Part shown: one piece after another, positions 62,101-64,000 of the stretch
Position numbering within the stretch: the stretch's first letter is position 1
Layout of the letters: every line of letters begins with the position of its first letter
Origin: Burkholderiaceae bacterium
GTDB lineage: Bacteria > Pseudomonadota > Gammaproteobacteria > Burkholderiales > Burkholderiaceae
Length of the DNA: 64,000 bases
Assembly: GCA_018261955.1 (NCBI GenBank)
Contig: JAGTRK010000001.1
Coordinates: forward strand, 234,800-298,799
Direction of reading: 5' to 3'
Position numbers and translations under genes: made by a program
The notes under the pieces: model-generated
The model's input: only the letters and a program-made list of their open reading frames with translations
What the model was told of the DNA's origin: nothing
Database searches by the model: none

Positions 62101-64000
62101 GTACACTTTAACCACATCTGTTGCAGCCAAAGTTCCAGTGAGCGTGCCATTTAATGTAGGTGTACGATCATCAGTGGTCGTTCCTGTTACAAAATCACCC
62201 GTCACTGTACCAACATTGTCGGTGTAATTCGTAATGCTGGTGGTGACAGTTGGAGCCGTGGTATCAATCACGATAGATTGACTGTCTGTGCTACCAACAT
62301 TACCTGCTGTGTCGACGACGCGCGCTTGGTAAGTAAAACTAGTGCTGTGCGTCACACCATCCACCAAACTCCAAGTAGTACCTGTTGTCGTTGCATCCAC
62401 CCAAGTCGTGCCACCGTCACTAGAGACCTGAACTTTTTCACCAGAACCCAATGCGGTCGTCAATGTACCACTCACGGTCAATGTTGTATCGCTGGTTTCA
62501 AAGTCAGTGCTGGACGTGCCCGTATCTGTACTGATGGCTGTGATGTCAACAACAGAAGTTGGTGGCGTTGTATCAATCGTCACCGCCTGACTGTCCGTAC
62601 TACCCACATTACCAGCAGCGTCAATCACACGAGCCTGATAAGTGAAGTCAGCGCTGTGCGTCGCCGCATCCACTAAGCTCCAAGTAGTACCTGTCACCGT
62701 GGCATCCACCCAAGTCGTGCCACCATCGTTAGATACTTGAACCTTTTCCCCAGAAGCCAATGCCGCATTCAGCGTACCACTGACTGTCAAACTTGTATCG
62801 TTCGTGATGAAATCTGTACTCGACGTACCCGTATCTGTACTGATCGCAGTGATATCAACCACCGAGGTTGGGATCGCCGTGTCAATTGTCACAGCTTGAC
62901 TATCGACACTACCGACATTACCTGCTGTATCAATCACGCGAGCTTGATATGTGAAACTACTTGAGTGAGTCACCGCATCCACTAAGCTCCAAGTGGTACC
63001 TGTCACTGTGGCATCAACCCAAGTTGTGCCACCATCGCTAGATACCTGAACTTTTTCACCCGTGCCCAAGGCAGCAGTCAAGGTACCACTCACGGTTAAA
63101 GTGGTGTCATTGGTCACAAAGTCGGTGCTTGATGTTCCAGAGTCTGTGGTGATGGCTGTGATATCAATAACAGCCGTTGGTGCCGTTGTATCAATCACTA
63201 CAACTTGACTATCCGTGCTGCCAACATTACCCGCCGCGTCAACCACACGAGCCTCATAAGTGAAATTAGCACTGTGTGTCGTTGCATCAACCAAAGTCCA
63301 TGTAGTTCCCGTCACCGTTGCATCCACCCAAGTGGTGCCACCGTCGTTAGAAATTTGTACCTTTTCACCAGAACCCAAAGCGGTGGTCAATGTACCACTC
63401 ACCGTCAATGTCGTATCACTGGTTTCAAAATCAGTCGCTGATGAGCCAGTATCAGTGCTAATCGCTGCAATATTCACCACATTAGACAGACTTGGTGCCG
63501 TTGTATCCACACTGATAACATACGCAGCAGAAGTAGTGCCTTGATTACCAGCAGCATCTTCGACTCGTACGGTGTAGCTATACGTTGACCCATCCACTAA
63601 ACCTGTATCAGCATAGGTCCAAGACGTTCCCGTCACTGTTGCAGTCCCTACTTTCACATTGTCACGATAAACCGCAACCACCTCGCCTGAACTCAATGCA
63701 GCGCTAATCGTGCCTTGAATGCTTGGTGTTGTGTCATTGGTGGAGCCAGCATTTGCAACCACACCAGTTTGTGGTGAAACGTCATCAACAATCTGCGTGA
63801 TAGCTGCTGTTTGCGTTGGCGCACTTGTATCGACAGTAATCGTGTATGCAGAAGACGTAGGACTTTGGTTACCACCCGCAGTTTCCACACGTGCTGTGTA
63901 AACGTAGGTGTTGCCATTGCTCAAACCACTGTCATTGAACGTCCAAGTTGTGCCCGTTACAGTCGCTGTACCAATCACCACGCCGTCACGCAATACAACA
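59134..64000 (-). CDS. Giant Ig-repeat/RTX-type adhesin, 5' end outside window
   Basis: The last ~1,621 residues of a very large surface protein; the N-terminus lies right of the window. Order in the protein: two or more Ig-like domains (VYRDNVKVGTATVTGTSW type); four tandem 103-residue Ig-like repeats (GEKVQVSSDGGTTWVDAT type); two further Ig-like domains; a region with six calcium loops of FG-GAP/VCBS type (DYNRDGFMD, DKNGDGLVD, DLNNDGIVD, DFNGDGYMD, DWNHDGKMD, DVDWDGDRD); and RTX-like GGSGNDTFTGN ... GRGGNDTI near the C-terminus, ending in ATLLANHQIIL, a type I secretion tail. Cys-free as far as seen. A T1SS (LapBCE-like) is not in the window. Confidence 0.93.
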   Translation of the reverse strand, partial: VVLRDGVVIGTATVTGTTWTFNDSGLSNGNTYVYTARVETAGGNQSPTSSAYTITVDTSAPTQTAAITQIVDDVSPQTGVVANAGSTNDTTPSIQGTISAALSSGEVVAVYRDNVKVGTATVTGTSWTYADTGLVDGSTYSYTVRVEDAAGNQGTTSAAYVISVDTTAPSLSNVVNIAAISTDTGSSATDFETSDTTLTVSGTLTTALGSGEKVQISNDGGTTWVDATVTGTTWTLVDATTHSANFTYEARVVDAAGNVGSTDSQVVVIDTTAPTAVIDITAITTDSGTSSTDFVTNDTTLTVSGTLTAALGTGEKVQVSSDGGTTWVDATVTGTTWSLVDAVTHSSSFTYQARVIDTAGNVGSVDSQAVTIDTAIPTSVVDITAISTDTGTSSTDFITNDTSLTVSGTLNAALASGEKVQVSNDGGTTWVDATVTGTTWSLVDAATHSADFTYQARVIDAAGNVGSTDSQAVTIDTTPPTSVVDITAISTDTGTSSTDFETSDTTLTVSGTLTTALGSGEKVQVSSDGGTTWVDATTTGTTWSLVDGVTHSTSFTYQARVVDTAGNVGSTDSQSIVIDTTAPTVTTSITNYTDNVGTVTGDFVTGTTTDDRTPTLNGTLTGTLAATDVVKVYEGSTFLGYATVSGSTWSYALSDLADGSTHTYRAVVADAAGNEGTFSSNFTLNVDLTVIINSQTTVDTTPIVTGLTGFALEAGEYLEVTIGGVTYSSATGAVVIDPINNTWYVQVPTALSTGTYNVAAVLKKSDGSTVTTDDTASELIITAAPTVTVGAGGGDPDQKATAVTIGQDGVWRIHTNQTMLDANGTSSSTLGSFAATAIVSNNGGIGYDTQNYVQNATFIDYNRDGFMDLFAVDNRYNDGQQMFYYNGTTYTAYQVGALTNAPQTGDFAGDSDTDGSANTWSWYGGIMAIDKNGDGLVDMIIGDQTPNDSAIQDGYGSQIVLNNDGTVTGMSKDGTFATNYAADATHQPIGLDQSQPDMELSGVDLNNDGIVDFVMHSQNIVADGTRTVQGGLSTNQARLVVVNGTSSGTWTVNQVLENVFQRGTDDDPAIGNGVSMTWADFNGDGYMDLFLGRGSESDTAASGSAENAGERASRIYFNDGTGKLIFSDPNNDGVGNPTAAGKYVFTDTLLGGASLALDWNHDGKMDVIELPGMGTTGGMNAAGNTGAINLYTNTTSGSTVSFTTTNLLTQISQTTIGTSANPVTGAIAIDVDWDGDRDLLAFTMNGTTTYIANTNQVAEGTSIHLRIVDANGINSLYGNTVQLIDESTGLVVGTQIINAQSGNQTNDSTAIVDFYNLDPNKTYSAVILRYNSGVAADVGGVSTVGSNTVEHVNAAWAGLTADAANNAYVLTAESATNNASTTGTVGIVGTGYNDTFFATLGSDIYNGGGGTETISGVASWSNTGGQDIIDFKLAGSTAVTVDLSNTGAQSTGWNTVTLKNIEGVAGGSGNDTFTGNSANNYFEGRGGNDTINLASGGQDTVQFKLVSSSDATGGNGSDTINGFKVGTYEATPNADRIDLHELLVGYTADSDGAAHYINAVATIDAGDTIANFLTVTQSGGNTIISIDRDGTGSTYASTQLAVLTGVETDLATLLANHQIIL
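62221..63456 (-). repeat. Four tandem 309-bp repeats in the adhesin gene
   Basis: The same segment (for example CGTATCTGTA and its variants) recurs at 62521, 62830, 63139 and 63448, giving an exact 309-bp period (103 codons). Units encode ITAISTDTGTSSTDF ... TLTVSGTL ... GEKVQVS. DNA identity is high but not complete, so the repeats are recent or homogenised. Units can be gained or lost by recombination. Confidence 0.88.

Noticed and set aside
62221..63456. CRISPR-like array
   Set aside because: 309-bp units are in-frame protein repeats, not short repeats with spacers.

Overview
The window looks like a chromosomal segment from a betaproteobacterium of moderate GC content, most likely Burkholderiales-like. 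I infer this from family resemblance: a ribBX-ribH-nusB / thiL-pgpA-pncC block, a bc1-type Rieske protein, a UbiM-like ubiquinone hydroxylase, ResB-type cytochrome c maturation, and cytochrome bd with CydP and CydX. No rRNA or tRNA gene was seen, and I cannot name a genus. Both edges cut a gene: an RND efflux pump on the left and a giant repeat adhesin on the right.

Layout. 1-4.5 kb (+): an RND pump, a small membrane protein and a TolC-like outer-membrane channel, probably one export operon. 4.6-8.2 kb: ferredoxin-NADP reductase, a glutathione transferase, a small lipoprotein and O-acetylhomoserine sulfhydrylase. 8.4-14 kb (+): an octaheme tetrathionate-reductase-family cytochrome c with its cytochrome b partner, a SLAC1/TehA-type channel and ResB. 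14-25.6 kb (-): a long run of redox and stress genes. It holds a peroxiredoxin, a compact operon (DUF2892, a DUF6858-like protein, an SBF transporter, a DUF2202 ferritin-like protein, Rieske, truncated hemoglobin), a second periplasmic DUF2202 protein, a Spy-like protein, the cydPABX oxidase operon and an Rrf2 regulator that lacks the cluster cysteines.

25.7-34.1 kb (-): a DUF2946-like protein, a fatty acid desaturase, a GDT1-type manganese exporter under a yybP-ykoY riboswitch, and a housekeeping block (thiL, pgpA, pncC, ykgJ, nusB, ribH, ribBX) holding a small MITE-like element. 34.3-38.4 kb (+): acnA-fumC, which separates ribE (39.7-40.3 kb) from the other riboflavin genes. Between fumC and ribE lies a 1.1 kb accessory segment flanked by a duplicated ribE 3' end. 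40.4-46.8 kb: aldo/keto reductase, DUF4230 protein, UbiM, malic enzyme, GNAT and a 2-hydroxyacid dehydrogenase.

46.9-53.5 kb (+) is a coherent copper-acquisition locus: a DUF2946 protein, two tandem OprC-like TonB receptors, a dedicated TonB and the periplasmic copper chaperone PCu(A)C. At 53.8-55.0 kb a decayed IS110 transposase is joined in frame to aquaporin Z. 55.1-58.9 kb (-) encodes a response regulator, a FecR-domain protein and a CHASE2 histidine kinase. This operon lies next to a giant secreted adhesin (59.1 kb to the edge) with four exact-length 309-bp Ig-like repeats, DxNxDG calcium loops and a type I secretion C-terminus. The most promising little-described units are the Rieske/DUF2202/SBF/hemoglobin operon, the CHASE2-FecR-regulator set beside the adhesin, and the duplicated copper receptors.
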